From: Sphagnum compactum
Lineage: Eukaryota; Bryophyta; Sphagnopsida; Sphagnales
Reading direction: 5' to 3'
Length of the DNA: 64,000 nt
Assembly (NCBI GenBank): GCA_965153455.1
Contig: OZ234498.1
Location: 16,244,001-16,308,000, forward strand
Position 1 is the first letter of the stretch. The number at the start of each line of letters is the position of its first letter. Positions 48,301 to 60,421 of this stretch are shown piece by piece. A program made the translations under genes and the position numbers. Below the pieces are notes generated by a model. That model saw only the letters and a list, made by a program, of their open reading frames with translations, was not told where the DNA came from and searched no databases.

Positions 48301-50165
48301 AACATTAATCTTGAGGAACATAATCTTAATAAAATATATCACACACAAATGTAGTAGGCGCCTTTATTAATTTGAACACACAGGAATGTGGATTTTGAAA
48401 GGTAAGTGGGAATATAAACCTTTCATAACGGTCTCCATAACTTCTCACATTATAATTATCAAAAATCAAAAGAGAACTTGCAAAGCTCCAATTTGGAAGT
48501 TTAGACAATGGAAAATCCAAGTAAAAACAAGAACATCTGAAATGTTTCCAAAGTAACGCGATGGACAACCATAAATTGTTTTGGAGTCATTTAGCCCCAT
48601 TGATTACAATTAATAACATGACTGAAGCTTTGTAAATAATTAAGGTTTAATATAGAATAAGGTTTAATCTAGAATGAACAACTGCACAATTGTATTATAA
48701 TGGATCCATCTTACTAGATAAAAATTTATCACGATGTAGTGCAAAATGTGACAAAGCTACACAGAACAACAACAGTCACTTCATCAAATGAGTGCTGACA
48801 AAACAAACATGCTTTTCTTACCTCTGGTATCAGGACAATGTCCACTTGACCGCTTGCAATTGTAGCATACATTGCGATAAACCCACTTTGTCGACCCATC
48901 AACTTCACTATCCCCACGCCATTGAATGCACTGCTTGCCTGCAGATAAGTGCTTGAAAAATAAATAAATAAATAAAAGAAAAGCACCCGGCAAAGGAACA
49001 AGAGAAGAAAAAAGAAAGGACCAAAGTCCAAACAAAAGACCACACCCTAAAACGCAGAACACACAATGGGAAGTGTTCAGATCATATATGAACACAATAG
49101 TCAAACAAAATCACCAGATGCCAATAACAACTATGAAATCACCTTGAATTCCAGCACAATAAAATTGATTGCAAGTTGCAAAGTGGGGGCATTTTGGATT
49201 CGTAATATACAACCAAAAAAAACAATTATTTCTGTAATGTTGGGTCCATTATGCTAGTAACTTTTTGGCCTTTGAATTGAAAATTTTCTCTAACTAGTTT
49301 TTTTCAGAACAATTCTTCTCACAATGTAATTACTAGATTTCATCTTTTATTATTATTAAAGATTGTATGGGGTCTTTGATCTTGGTCACATATTTTGTGC
49401 TTCATGCACACCGTAGGGATGTAGGAGGGTGATATATATTGGATGAGGTAGGATTTAGGATTTTTGGTGTTTGTTGGGTTCATACTTTTTTTCTACTCGA
49501 CATGGAATTGACATTTTCTTTTGTGATTGCTTTTGTACTTCCTATGGTTTTGTCTTCTTATTGGCATGTAAGATGCATTTGGTTAAAATTTTCATTTTTG
49601 AGCTTGAATACTCAACCTATCATGTACCTTCATCAAGAGCACCCCAACTAATGGAGATGTTCCATGCAAGGAGTGACGGCCATGTAGGTTGGAAGTTTTA
49701 ACACAACCAAAATCAACAACACATTCATTGTAAAAAAAAGAAACAAGGAATGAGTGATAACACGACCTCAGAAAAGGTCCCAGGTGAACACATGATAAAG
49801 TAGACTTTAAAATAATAATTTAAAATCTAGTCTGAAAATGGTCCAATCTTTTACACAAGTAAAAAAAAACTAGGTTCCATATCATTTTAACGTGATTATG
49901 AAACCATTAGGCCCTGCATGAGTTTATGGTAAATTGAATATAAAATTGGAAAAAAAAATGTATATATTAAAAATAAGTAACAAGTATATTTCAAATTGAT
50001 TCGTCAAAAAAAAAAACCATATTCTTACATTAAAAAATTAATATGCTATAATTATAATATGTAAAAATTGAAAGCATATAAGATATAATTTATAACTTCA
50101 ATAACTTGAAGATAGAAAATATATAATACTTCATTTAATTAAAATTTTAAAACGTAACTTGTAAA

Positions 50166-50198
<33 letters not shown>

Positions 50199-53100
50199 TA
50201 AACATGTGATTTTTCAATGTTTTTACAATAATAAAAAATAACATGTTCATATTGATAATTGAAATAATTAATGTTTTAAAATTGAATATATCAATGCTTA
50301 CTTTATGCTTATTTTTTATTTATGCTACAAGTAACTTGTAAGGATTGTGTGTTGTTTATTTTATCATGTTTTCACCCTCTCACTAAAAAATCCTTTTTAA
50401 AATCTTTCAAAAATAGTTCAAAAACTTTAAAAATTAATTGTGCACAAAGTCAAAAGTAAATTCTTGAAGTTTTCTTGATATGGATGACACTAATTTTCTA
50501 GCTCAAATCACAAAAACAAGATCAAATTTCGTGAGCTAGTGTTGGGTGAGTAAGTTTTTAACCTTGATATACCATTTGGTATTTCCAAGGTAAATATATG
50601 TGCTACCTGATGGTAATTTTTATTGTTACCCTTTTAAATTAGCATGTCCATGTGGTAAATTTTTTGGACTTATTCAGTTTAACTCCACTTGGTTAGTGTT
50701 ATGATATTTACCTTTACTATATGAAGGAATCTATTTTGAGACTAATAAAAAGAAGGTGCATGGTGGAATCAGCCTATATGCATTTCCACATTTTGTGATG
50801 CATGTTTTGACTAGTGGATTTGTTCAAGTCTTGGTGATTGATTGATAAATGTCTTTTTTTTTTACCTTGGCATTATTTAATGTCCATTGCAATAATTACC
50901 TTGAAAAAGACTCTTATATTATACTCTTATTACCCTTTTAGATTCTATAGTACCATTTACCATTATTACTTAAATGTATCGCTAAAAATATTGTATGGTT
51001 TCGTTCTATTTTTTGTTTGTTGCTTGATTATATTAATTTAATGTGTTCATGTTTGCAAGGCCAATTACACAATTAATTGTTTCCCTCTACTTGCTTTACC
51101 TCTACACATGTCACTTTTATTCAAATTTAGCTTGCCTTTCACCTTACATTACCAACTTATACATAAGGTAAATGGTGAAATATTTACCCATATTGTTACA
51201 TTGTGAACAAAGTAATTAGTGGTCAATTACCTTTAAACCCCTAACCCAAATCGATAATATTACAAATATGATATATCCTTACCAATTTGAAATATTAAAA
51301 TCAATACACTTGATATACATTGCATCGTATAAACAAGCAGCTCATTATGTAATGACTCTACCCTTTGTGGTAGGTTCAAACCAATGTTGGCAGGTTTAGA
51401 GTATTGGATTCAAGTCTATGTTCTAGGTTAGGTTATGGGGCATCTAGACCAAAGGTTCAATTATTTATCCAAACTAGATTTGCATTCAAACCATGAAATT
51501 GCATGTTGCTAAAACCCAAACCTGGACCAGATTTTGGTCCCTTTGGAACAAGTCAAGATTCTCTATCTGTGTAAGTACAAGTTATTGTTTTTAGTTGGGA
51601 TGTAGATGTAATTGAACCCAATCTTAAACTAGACTAGCCTCCAAAGTTTTTGGGAAGTCTCTGAAACTTGGAAATTTTATAATCCCGAAACCATTTTCAA
51701 AACCACACTCAACGTCCAATGAAATATTTTGAAAACTAAAACTTAAAACCCAAGGTTCCTTTCAAAATCAAGAATCACAGGACACTACTTCAAACTAACC
51801 AGTTCCTTTCCTGAATCTAGAACATCTAGATGCATCAACTTCTAGGGTAGACCATGCCCATCACTGATCACCTGCCTATGACCGGACACTTATTTATATC
51901 TTCATCATATTCGCTTTATTTTGAGTGATTTAAAATGTTATGGGAGGGCTACCTCAAGCTCTAGAAATCATCTTTGAGGTGCAAAGGAAAAGAAAAAATG
52001 AAAAAATAACAAGAAGAAAAATAAGTTTTTCAGCTTCTAAAATGCGATTTATTTATTTATTTTCCTTTCTCTTTGAACTGTTCTATAAGACATGACCATC
52101 CATCATATGCACACGTAATACTCCAGATGTCACTCACACATTGGGTCAAGTTTGAACCATACTCTTATGCCCAGATGCTACACCAAGGTGAAGTCTCTTC
52201 ACTATGTGCGAAGCCAATAAATTGTTCTGAATGTTCTCAAACTATTTAATGGCATTCCCAAGTATTTATGCAGACCCAAAGTTCCAATAGTTGTCAACAA
52301 TGGTTGATCAAAGCCCTCTAGGGAGACATCATGCAAAGTCTTTGCCCACACATGATAGGAAATGGAATTAAAAATCCATTAATCACAGATATATGTGCTC
52401 ATACATAGTCAGAAAAAAACTTTCAGCCAATTTTATATCAGCTGACTAAAATCTACTTGGGTTTTTACCCTTCAATTATAACATAGAAAGCCTCACATAT
52501 TGATAAGTGTCAAAGTTTAAAAATTTAGCCCGCCTGATTTGTCACTAATTGTATTGGCTCAATTTGGTTTTCAGCACCACTCTTGAAATTTGAGAATGAC
52601 ACTATGGAGTGTAGGATCAGATGTCCCCAAAAAGAAATGAGACTGATTTCAATGTGGCTGCAACTTCATAAAACCATAACTGAAACATGGCTAGTGTCAT
52701 ATATCCCTTGCCTATTAATCCCGAGGACCATTAGGGTAGACCGGCCCATCACCAATATCCTGCCTATGACCGGACACTCATTTATATCTTCATCATATGT
52801 GCTTCATTTTGAGTGATTTAAAATGTTATGGGAGTTCTACCTCAAGCTCTAGAAAATCATCTTTGAAGTGCAAAGGAAAAGGAATAATGAAAAAATAACA
52901 TGAAAAAAAATAAAGATTTCCATCTTACAAAATACGCTTTTATTCTTTTTTTTCTTCTCTTTGGATCCCTCCTCTTTTCAAACCTCATAATTTTTTTATT
53001 TCTTATCCATTTTAAATGATTTAAAGTGCTATAGGAATGCCACCTGAAGTTCTACAAATCATCTTTGAACTCTAATAGCAACAGAGCAACATACAATGAA

Positions 53101-56100
53101 TTTTTTGGGTGTTTGAAAACCAGCCTTTGCAATGTTCGGTGGTTTGTTTTTTTGGAGTTGTTGAACTCCTTTGGTTTGAGGGGCTGTAACTGTAACTTTC
53201 TCTCTAATCCGTTTTTGACAATTGTTAGTGTGTCAGATGCATCAAGAGAAGGGGTTCAAGTTTTGTTTTGACATTAGAAACATAGGAGCCCTCCCCTTGG
53301 ATCAATCAATCATAAAATCACTAACCTCAATATAAGCAGCATTTATGGCTCGTTGTGCCTCCTCAACAGCAGTGTCAAAGCCAAATGTTTTGTCCAAAAG
53401 TTCAATGTCATTATCAATGGTTTTTGGAATCCCAACAACAACCATCCTCAATTTGCGCTTTTCACACTGTCTTTTCCAACCAAATTCAGATTCTTAGTGT
53501 ACATGCTTCACTTATGGACATAATACAATTACAAACAAAAAATTTGGGGAACATCTGAAACCAAAATTACACCATGTAACTTATGAGAAGACTTACAAAC
53601 TTATAGATAGCTGTGGCTCCTGCATGTGAACCATTTCCACCAATAATAAAAAACATGTTGATGCTCCATTCCTACACAAAAGAGGCCTTTACATTCATGC
53701 TTGGATATTGGTTTGTTATACTGTGCTTGTTGAATTCATAAGTCACAAAGGCTAGCACCTTCTACGTAACTGAATAATTAAAAACTGGAACACTGAGCAT
53801 TAAATAGGAGATTCTGGAGAAAATATCATACTGGGTAGAGCCATAGTAGAGCAGAAGCACATCATAGAGAAACACGGAGCAATTCACACCTCAAGTTTAT
53901 CTGCAATGACCTCAAGAGGCGGGCACCCTCGAGATACACCCAAGAAGCTGCCCCCTGCCATGTTGATGGTCTGCACCAGTTTGCGTGTCATCTGTTCCTA
54001 TCTGAATTGTTCATTTTAGTGACTTGAAGTATCCTAAGCATCAAAAAGCGACAACATTGAGCAACATTCAACCTAGTTGAAACTGATAAGCTCTCTATGA
54101 GGCACTCAGTCATTAGTTGAATAAAGCTTAAAGGCCAGAGTAGGAAACATGGTTTAAACTTCAAACCCTCCCAAAAGGGCCTTTTGAAGCTAGGAAATAC
54201 AGTCCATGGGAGTCTTGAGTCCTAACCCATTCTAAAATAAACTTTAACAAAAGAAGGGGAGAACCGGATGTCATAAATTTAACATGGCCAATCAGGATAT
54301 TGAGCCACAATGGAGCTCCAATTAGGGTTGATTTTGGTCCTTACACCTTCAAGATCCCAATGAAATGGATAGGAAAGGCAGAAGCCATTCCCCAACCGCA
54401 AGTCCATTACACTTGGGTAGTCCGCATGGAACTTCCTCCATGGCTGTGCTAATTTGCACCAAGTAATTTCAGGCCTACAAACCATCACTGGCTTCATGCT
54501 GGAGGCTAGTTCTCTGACTATATGGGTTGAGCCATAATAGGGTGAAAGAGATTGAAGGCATGAATGAAAGTCACTCTACAATTTGAGCACATGCAATTTA
54601 CCACTATTTGATGCGGATTTGGCCTACGGCAGCATTCCATTGCAAACAGCTAATTGATATTTTGAAAGGCAAGAAATTGCCAATAAAAACATCAATTATC
54701 GTTGCATCAACCTCAAAATTCTACATACCATTGACCCTGAAATCCCAGATTTCAAAATTCATTCAAGGCCAAGTGGCCACAGTAAACCAAATATTAACTT
54801 AGTTGAGGTTCATCCACAACTGAGTAATAGTAGGCATCCAGTGGATGGTGCACTGGCGGGTGCTAGTTCACTGTGGCTTGATGGAGAGCTCAATGCTTTG
54901 TCTCATACTGCCCAAGCTCAAAAATGTTACAACAACACTAAAAACATAGCAACGAGACATTGCAAGGGCACTAAAGAAATAAAAAGGTGCCCCTTACAAC
55001 ATATAGGCATGTTAGTTTTTGGCCTGATTGGCTCTAGGTAGTAGCAGTGCCAGGGTCACACACCACAGTTGTCCACTGTGACGTTTAGGGTTAAGTGCAG
55101 CCAAGTGAAACATCAGCAACTGACATTCACAATTGCCCTAAGGTTTCGATCACAAGATAAATCAAAAGATTGATGTTCCTAAAGAAAGGTAAACAGATAG
55201 GTGCATACTTGTGGGCCAACCTAGGCTACATACTGATGACTTTTTTTTGTTGCTTGTTTCATTGCTTGCAATTCACATAGATAATCTAAATATCATGTGA
55301 ATGTGAATATAACCTTTATAGGAAGAAATTTGTCATCCACAAAGCCCTTGAAACCATGTTGGATGCCCAAGATCTCTCTCACCCCGTACACATCCAATGT
55401 GAACACAATCTGCAAAATCTGAATAAGTTCTCTAAACAATATCGTGATGAAATAAGTATCTTTCATAGAAAACAACTACTCCACAGTCTTGAAGTTTTAA
55501 TTAAAGGTAGTTAGTTGGTGGAGCCCAAGGTTTCAAATGCCCTCTATCTCCCCCTTCGTGTTGATGCTTTTGTGTGTGTAATTTTGAAAGCAGCTAACCT
55601 GGCGGATGACATCATTGAGGCCTGGGCACAGACCACCACATGTCACAATGGCTGCCTTCACCTGCCAACAAAGAACCCAACTGAATAATGACAAACTTGG
55701 TCATCATTCCTAATTGGTTTTGGGTTGGTATTCTGAGTCCAAATCTAAAATTTCTTGGGTTTAATAAGAGGCCTCACTCAAGAAGGTGAGGGTAGCATTG
55801 GGTGTTGGTTCATCCTGGCTGTGTATTTGAACCTTGCTTCCTTTTCTACACAGCCATGGCCCATTACGCTTTCCAGCACTAGCAATTGTCTGTTAGTGGG
55901 CAACTGCAGTTCTTGGTTATTCCCCCCTACTACACTCTTTGCTTATATGTACTATATACCTCTTACTATACACTCTGATCAATGAAGTTCACAGAGTTAG
56001 GGGAGGGAAAATAGAGACCAGTTTTGTTTAAACAAGGAAGGAAGGATCACAAAGGCGAGGAAATAAGACCTTGAGTGAAAACATACATGCTCAGGGTGAA

Positions 56101-59100
56101 AGTAAATCTGAGCACGAGGCCCTGCGCGGTGCGCCCTGCATCCCCAGGGTGGAGTTCTGAATTGTTGGTTATAGTCTTTTATGTTTGAACAGCCAACCCA
56201 CTGCAACTGAATTTTTGTATTTTAACAAATTGATAACTCTGGAAACAGCCCGTTTTATGTTTGAACAGCCAACCCAGTGCAACCCATTTTGAATCCGCGA
56301 AATCATGGAAAGAAGGAAAAATCGACCCTAGTGTTACTGGAAGTTGGTTCAGTTAGCATCTCAACCAACTTGACAGATCCAACATGCCAAATGGTCAAAA
56401 TGGTGAGCTTTCCAACAAAAGAAAAGTTTTGGGGCCCCAATACTTGAAGGGCTGTAAAGAGAAAATGGTAATAGCTTTTACTAATTTTCTTTTAGGAGGA
56501 AGTTGATAACTTTAGTAGCTGCTTTGGAACTAAATCAAATCAAATCAAATAAATGGAAAATGGCCTATTTTTTAGGTAGATATGTCCTGCACTTGATAAT
56601 TGGGGAATGGGCAACCTCTCCCATGAATTTTAATCCAAATGTCATGAGAAAAGTTCACCTTTCAAATAGCAAATTTTCATATTTGATGAAAAAATTTGCT
56701 CAAAATGATTGCCTTCATTAGCCACACGATGCAAAAAAGAATAAATGAATAAAGTTATAACTTCCATAAATGACAATTATGTAAATTTTGGCAAATGGCT
56801 GTAAATGTCCACTTTATGCTTTCGTGATTACCCAATTCAGGAAACAGAAAAGTTTCCAGAGTTTATGGTTGTCAAACACTTGACAGAATCAGACACATGA
56901 CTACCATTGATAAGTAATTTACCATCACTCCATTTCTACCTCTCATGTGGTGCTCCAAGTTGTACTCAAGCTTTGCTTTTTCTAATTTATTAGTCCACTT
57001 TTATCTTTTGAGATTGGCATATCATGCAGAACTCAACCCTTAAGAGTTTAGCAACTAATTGTTGAAGGATGCAAGGCCTAGGATGAGGTCAGACATGACT
57101 ATAGCCTTATCCAGGGCCCCTTACTTTGGGAATGGCCACATCCAACACCAACAACCTTATATCTGGCCTCTAAATTGCAGATTAGGGTGTTATGTGGTGC
57201 TTTGCCAGCATATCCATATATATGGGTGTGTGCATATTCTGGCGCCACTGGCCTAGCAGAGTACAAAAAGGTTAATGCACCTGAAAACTAAGGTGTCTTC
57301 AGGACTATTTTGGGACCTGATTCTCATTTCACCCCTAGGCAAGAACTGGTTGTGTTTATGACCATTCTTGTTGATATACGGTCGTGCCCATCTACTTCTC
57401 AGGAAGGTGGACCAGCATGAGTCTGGGAATTCCAAATCTCCCTTCACTATATTCTTACACGTTGTGGAAACAGGAAACATGCACCTTTCAACTAAAATAC
57501 AAAACCTCCACCACCTATTAGTTGAGCGCATATCAGGTTGGAACCCTGGTAATATAGACTTAAACTGGTCCTCATATTGAAGAACCAACCAAACTAGTGT
57601 GAGTTGAGGCAATACTGGCCTTGTACAACAAGTATCTGTGTGGCAGGAACATGAACGGAACACCAGCATTGCACCGGTACCTTACCTGGTAGTGACTTAA
57701 TACCAGTGTAATAAAGCACTTGGAGAAAATTTGTAGTGTATGTGGAGGGCACATTATATCCATTAATTTCTAGAAATTGGGAGGGACATTATGTCTATTC
57801 CTCAAGTATTGGAGGGAAATTATGCTTACTTGTAGGTGTAAGAACCGTCCCACTATTGAACCGTCCCATTCATAGGCCTCATGAACTACACAGGTTTGGT
57901 TCATGAGAAATTTAGCCTCATGCTTTACGATAGGTAAAACCCATGGGTGGGGGACATTCCCAAAATACGGGGCTGGACTCAGCTATTGCCTTTTGTCCTA
58001 GGCCCATTATTTTGAGAATGCCCCCACCCTAGGGCTTTACCTTACACTTGTTCCCAGGGCTGCCCCGGTCTCAATATAGCAGGTACATAGTAAATATACC
58101 TGCCTCATACCAGCCTTGGGTCCTAATACCAGGACCACGCGAGTATGCAAGTTTTAAAAAGGATCCAATGCCAATACTAGGTTGGTATGAAAATTTTCAA
58201 CAACATCCAGTATGGGAACCACTAGGCTGGCATGAATTTTTAAAAAATATCCAATACCAGTACGAGTTGGTATGTTCAAAATTCCATACCCACTCAATAC
58301 TGGATTATATCCCTTTTTTTTTTGTAAAGTTGAAACCTGAAAGGTGCATGCTTCCTGTCTATAAAGAGGTGTACATATTGCCTCTTAAATATAGTTAACA
58401 AAATGTGATCATCTATTGATGTTATCAACAAGGGGTGTCTCACACTATGGCCTTCCCATTTACATTAAAAAGTATCTTAAGGCAAAAGAAGGATTATGGA
58501 AACTCAAATATTTCACCATGCAAAAATATAATCTTCCGAAAATCCTCTAAAAAAAAACCAAAATCCTTCAAGAAATTATAACTCTATAACTAATCTTAAG
58601 TTTCAACGCAAGCCAAAATATCATCTTTCAAAAATCCTCATATAAAAATAGACCTATTGCCTAGGGGCCAAAATCCCTTAAGCTACTCTACTCGATAATA
58701 AATCTAAACACAATATCCTTGCCTTGGTAGGCAAAGCCAATAAAGTTGCTGAAACTGGGGTCCGAATCTGGGATTGATACTCAAGTTGCACCCATATTAG
58801 GGGTGAGGTCCGAAGTAAATATGGGAAAGGTAAGAAGGAAAAAGATTGAGGACCAAATTCCTTCTCTCACCAAGACTACTAGGTAGCCATAAAGGGAGTT
58901 TCACTTCTAGTTTTAGTTTTGGTTAGGTGTGCCTTCACTGCTTCTCATCATGAAATTTTAAGGTGTTTGTGGTTTGTACAGACTCAACTTTGGAAGGTGA
59001 CCAAAAGAGTTCAATAAGATCTGAGTTCACAAATCACTAGTGTGCCTTTGTAGGGGTGGATGCATTTTACATTAATCCTCTGTAGTGAATAAACTATCAC

Positions 59101-60221
59101 CATTAGGGTTAATTAAGACCTCTTTTTCCAGAAAATGTATAACTTTCTCATCACCTTAACAGGATTGGTTTTTTATAAACTCTTCTACCCAATAACTTTT
59201 TAGATCTTGGACCAAAATCAGATATATGCATACCAAATAGGTCGGAAGTGCCAATCCCCATTTTCATCATATTCAACACCCACAGAAGTTTGATCGCCAA
59301 AATACACAATCTGCACCTCACTTACACAACCTCATCAATAATGTACGTGAATTCAGAAGACAGAACACATACATTTGAACACCTTTACACCTAAAATTAG
59401 ATGGACCGTATATGAATGCTGGGCCTTGGAGATGAGACATGGAAAGATAGCAGTAATGGGAAAACAGAAGTCACTGTAAGTGGGCTACATATGAATGTGT
59501 CTCAAAATTTCTTCTACTCCAAGTCACATAATAACCTAGAACATGCATTGAGCTCTCATTCAAGCCTTTGGTACTCGCCTATATTAAAGCAAGGCTCAGG
59601 CAAACGAAGAATGATAGGGTAGTGCAGTGAGGTGTTTTTTTGGTAAAATTTCATTTGACAACATCCAATGAATCATGTTGTCCAACAAAGGACCTCAACT
59701 GATAAACAGAACTGACAAATCAAGAGAAGGACCATATATATACTTGCCACCACAAAAAATGAAGTGATATTATTATTTTGTGTTGAGCATCAATGTTTTC
59801 TATCATGTGTAAGCAGCTTGCACATATTCAGGCTGTGGCCATACACATATTATTTTGCATTGAGAAAAGAACTGCAATACCTTGATAAGGACACGATCAT
59901 TCTCATGCACATAAAGGCGTCTCATGTTGTTTGCATCATGACCTACTACTTCATCCACAGGACTAGACCTGCCAGGAAAACACCCTCTGTTATCAACTGC
60001 CATTTTCCCTTCTAACTGATATGCAAATTGATCTCAAGAATGAAATTACATTTGTTGTTTCAGTTCTGAGGGTTTCAGCATGTTGTGGTCATTCTATTTC
60101 CAAAACCACCTATTTTGCAGGACAATAGACATTGGAGAACAAACAATAAATAGTAGTGTATAAACCCGCTTGTGCAATAATTGGATTCAATGGGAAGCAA
60201 GTTGAGCTGGTCCCTAAGGTG
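45091..60221 (-). CDS. PFK5: Plastid-type ATP-dependent 6-phosphofructokinase, 14 exons (13 firm), N-terminus not found
   Basis: The enzyme phosphorylates fructose 6-phosphate with ATP in glycolysis. Exons (minus strand): 60221-60166, 59968-59881, 59310-59234, 56135-56087, 55661-55599, 55409-55314, 53991-53890, 53671-53597, 53466-53326, 48938-48822, 47986-47882, 47137-47057, 46259-46131, 45330-45091. All introns are GT-AG and phases agree, giving about 472 residues. Key motifs are [31 protein letters not shown] (Gly after Asn marks ATP rather than pyrophosphate use), [11 protein letters not shown] (catalytic Asp), [22 protein letters not shown] and [14 protein letters not shown] and STGQPDF place it in the PFK4/PFK5 chloroplast group. 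Arabidopsis members are about 530 residues, so the transit peptide and start lie upstream and unplaced. Oddities are SRGC in place of SRGG, no cysteine pair before HRAGPR, and a 25-residue tail after STGQPDF. No stop or frameshift was seen, so it looks functional. Confidence 0.92.
46131..46259 (-). CDS. PFK5: PFK exon 13, YIDPTYMIR motif
   Basis: It reads [20 protein letters not shown], then [20 protein letters not shown] and QNA. The donor GTGCGC is off-consensus but in phase. Confidence 0.97.
47057..47137 (-). CDS. PFK5: PFK exon 12
   Basis: It reads [20 protein letters not shown], then GKWFTSK. D.SGNP.LGD.G is the family motif. Confidence 0.95.
47882..47986 (-). CDS. PFK5: PFK exon 11
   Basis: It reads [20 protein letters not shown], then [20 protein letters not shown] contains the substrate-binding Glu. 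Confidence 0.96.
48822..48938 (-). CDS. PFK5: PFK exon 10, MGR motif
   Basis: It carries [20 protein letters not shown], then [14 protein letters not shown]. The MGR block binds fructose 6-phosphate. The preceding intron is 4.4 kb and filled with repeats. Confidence 0.97.
50164..50199. repeat. (GT)n(AT)n microsatellite
   Basis: A compound GTGTGTGT..TATATATA run within the 4.4-kb phosphofructokinase intron. Confidence 0.9.
51841..52080 (+). repeat. Direct repeat in PFK intron, copy 1
   Basis: It aligns with 52725-52975 at high identity (CTGCCTATGACCGGACACT, ATTTATATCTTCATCATAT, GAGTGATTTAAAATGTTATG). A worn third part lies at 52990-53095. Confidence 0.8.
52725..52975 (+). repeat. Direct repeat in PFK intron, copy 2
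   Basis: It pairs with 51841-52080. The two copies are about 0.9 kb apart in the same orientation, suggesting local duplication or two insertions of one element. Confidence 0.8.
53326..53466 (-). CDS. PFK5: PFK exon 9, catalytic PKTIDND
   Basis: It carries [20 protein letters not shown], then [19 protein letters not shown]. The first Asp of TIDND is the catalytic base. Confidence 0.97.
53597..53671 (-). CDS. PFK5: PFK exon 8, GGNGS motif
   Basis: It reads [20 protein letters not shown], then AIYKF. GGNG takes the place of bacterial GGDG, as in the PFK4/PFK5 group. Confidence 0.95.
53890..53991 (-). CDS. PFK5: PFK exon 7
   Basis: It reads [20 protein letters not shown], then [14 protein letters not shown]. 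The family usually has GGS.LG.SRGG; here the second Gly is Cys. Confidence 0.95.
54832..54874 (+). repeat. Short dispersed repeat (also at 34702-34745)
   Basis: The same GGCATCCAGTGGATGGTGCA core as at 34.7 kb, in the same orientation, within a phosphofructokinase intron. Confidence 0.6.
55314..55409 (-). CDS. PFK5: PFK exon 6
   Basis: It reads [20 protein letters not shown], then [21 protein letters not shown] is the expected next segment. Confidence 0.95.
55599..55661 (-). CDS. PFK5: PFK exon 5, ATP-binding loop
   Basis: It reads [20 protein letters not shown] plus Q. The CGGLCPGLN loop contacts the ATP phosphates in this family. Confidence 0.97.
56087..56135 (-). CDS. PFK5: PFK exon 4
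   Basis: It reads (W)[27 protein letters not shown] is a hallmark of plant phosphofructokinases. Acceptor GATGCAG, donor GTATGT. The intron before it is 3.1 kb. Confidence 0.95.
57060..57150 (+). repeat. Dispersed repeat, partial copy C
   Basis: GAGGTCAGAC..GGGCCCCTTACTTTGGGAATGGCCACA resembles the right third of copies A (5757-6115) and B (57713-58050). Confidence 0.4.
57713..58050 (+). repeat. Dispersed repeat, copy B
   Basis: It corresponds to copy A at 5757-6115, with AAAGCAC..GTGTATG..GGGCAC, TTATG..TACTTGTAGGTGTAAGAACC, a TCATGAAC..GTTCATGA stem-loop and GGGCTTTACC. It lies in the 3.1-kb intron of the phosphofructokinase gene. Confidence 0.6.
58124..58290 (+). repeat. Tandem repeat of about 42 bp, four units
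   Basis: Units such as ATCCAATACCAGTACGAGTT, GGTATG and AAAATTTT repeat at about 58124, 58159, 58201 and 58244, directly following dispersed repeat copy B. Confidence 0.7.
59234..59310 (-). CDS. PFK5: PFK exon 3
   Basis: It reads [20 protein letters not shown], then HFRPI, and leaves TG to complete Trp with the next exon. This replaces the cysteine-bearing ECIDPEC-type segment of chloroplast PFK5. Confidence 0.8.
59881..59968 (-). CDS. PFK5: PFK exon 2
   Basis: It reads [20 protein letters not shown], then HENDRVLIK, after a TTCCTGGCAG acceptor and before GTATTG. NDRVLIK matches the segment ahead of the conserved core in PFK4/PFK5 proteins. Confidence 0.8.
60166..60221 (-). CDS. PFK5: PFK putative exon 1 of this model
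   Basis: It reads [19 protein letters not shown] between a TTTTCTCTGCAG acceptor and a GTTTAT donor. Its phase fits the next exon exactly (AGC GG + G TCT). The sequence itself is not diagnostic. A further open stretch at 60347-60415 (GLEDFRLQ) could be the exon before it. Confidence 0.5.
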
Positions 60222-60421
60222 CTGCAGAGAAAACGTAGTAACATCAGCATCCTTTTTATCTGTCCCATCACGTCTGCGCCTAAAACATCCCATGTTTCTT
60301 TTTTGTGTCCTTTTCACAAAACCATGAGCACAATGTCCTTCACAACACTTAGCCAAAGTGGCTGAAGCCTGAAATCCTCCAACCCCAAGTTTTCAAGCGT
60401 TGCATACAAACTATCCTGGTT

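Noticed and set aside
57253-57669. 138-codon minus-strand frame within the PFK gene
   Set aside because: It lies in an intron, has no match to the family, and has no splice sites in phase with its neighbours.
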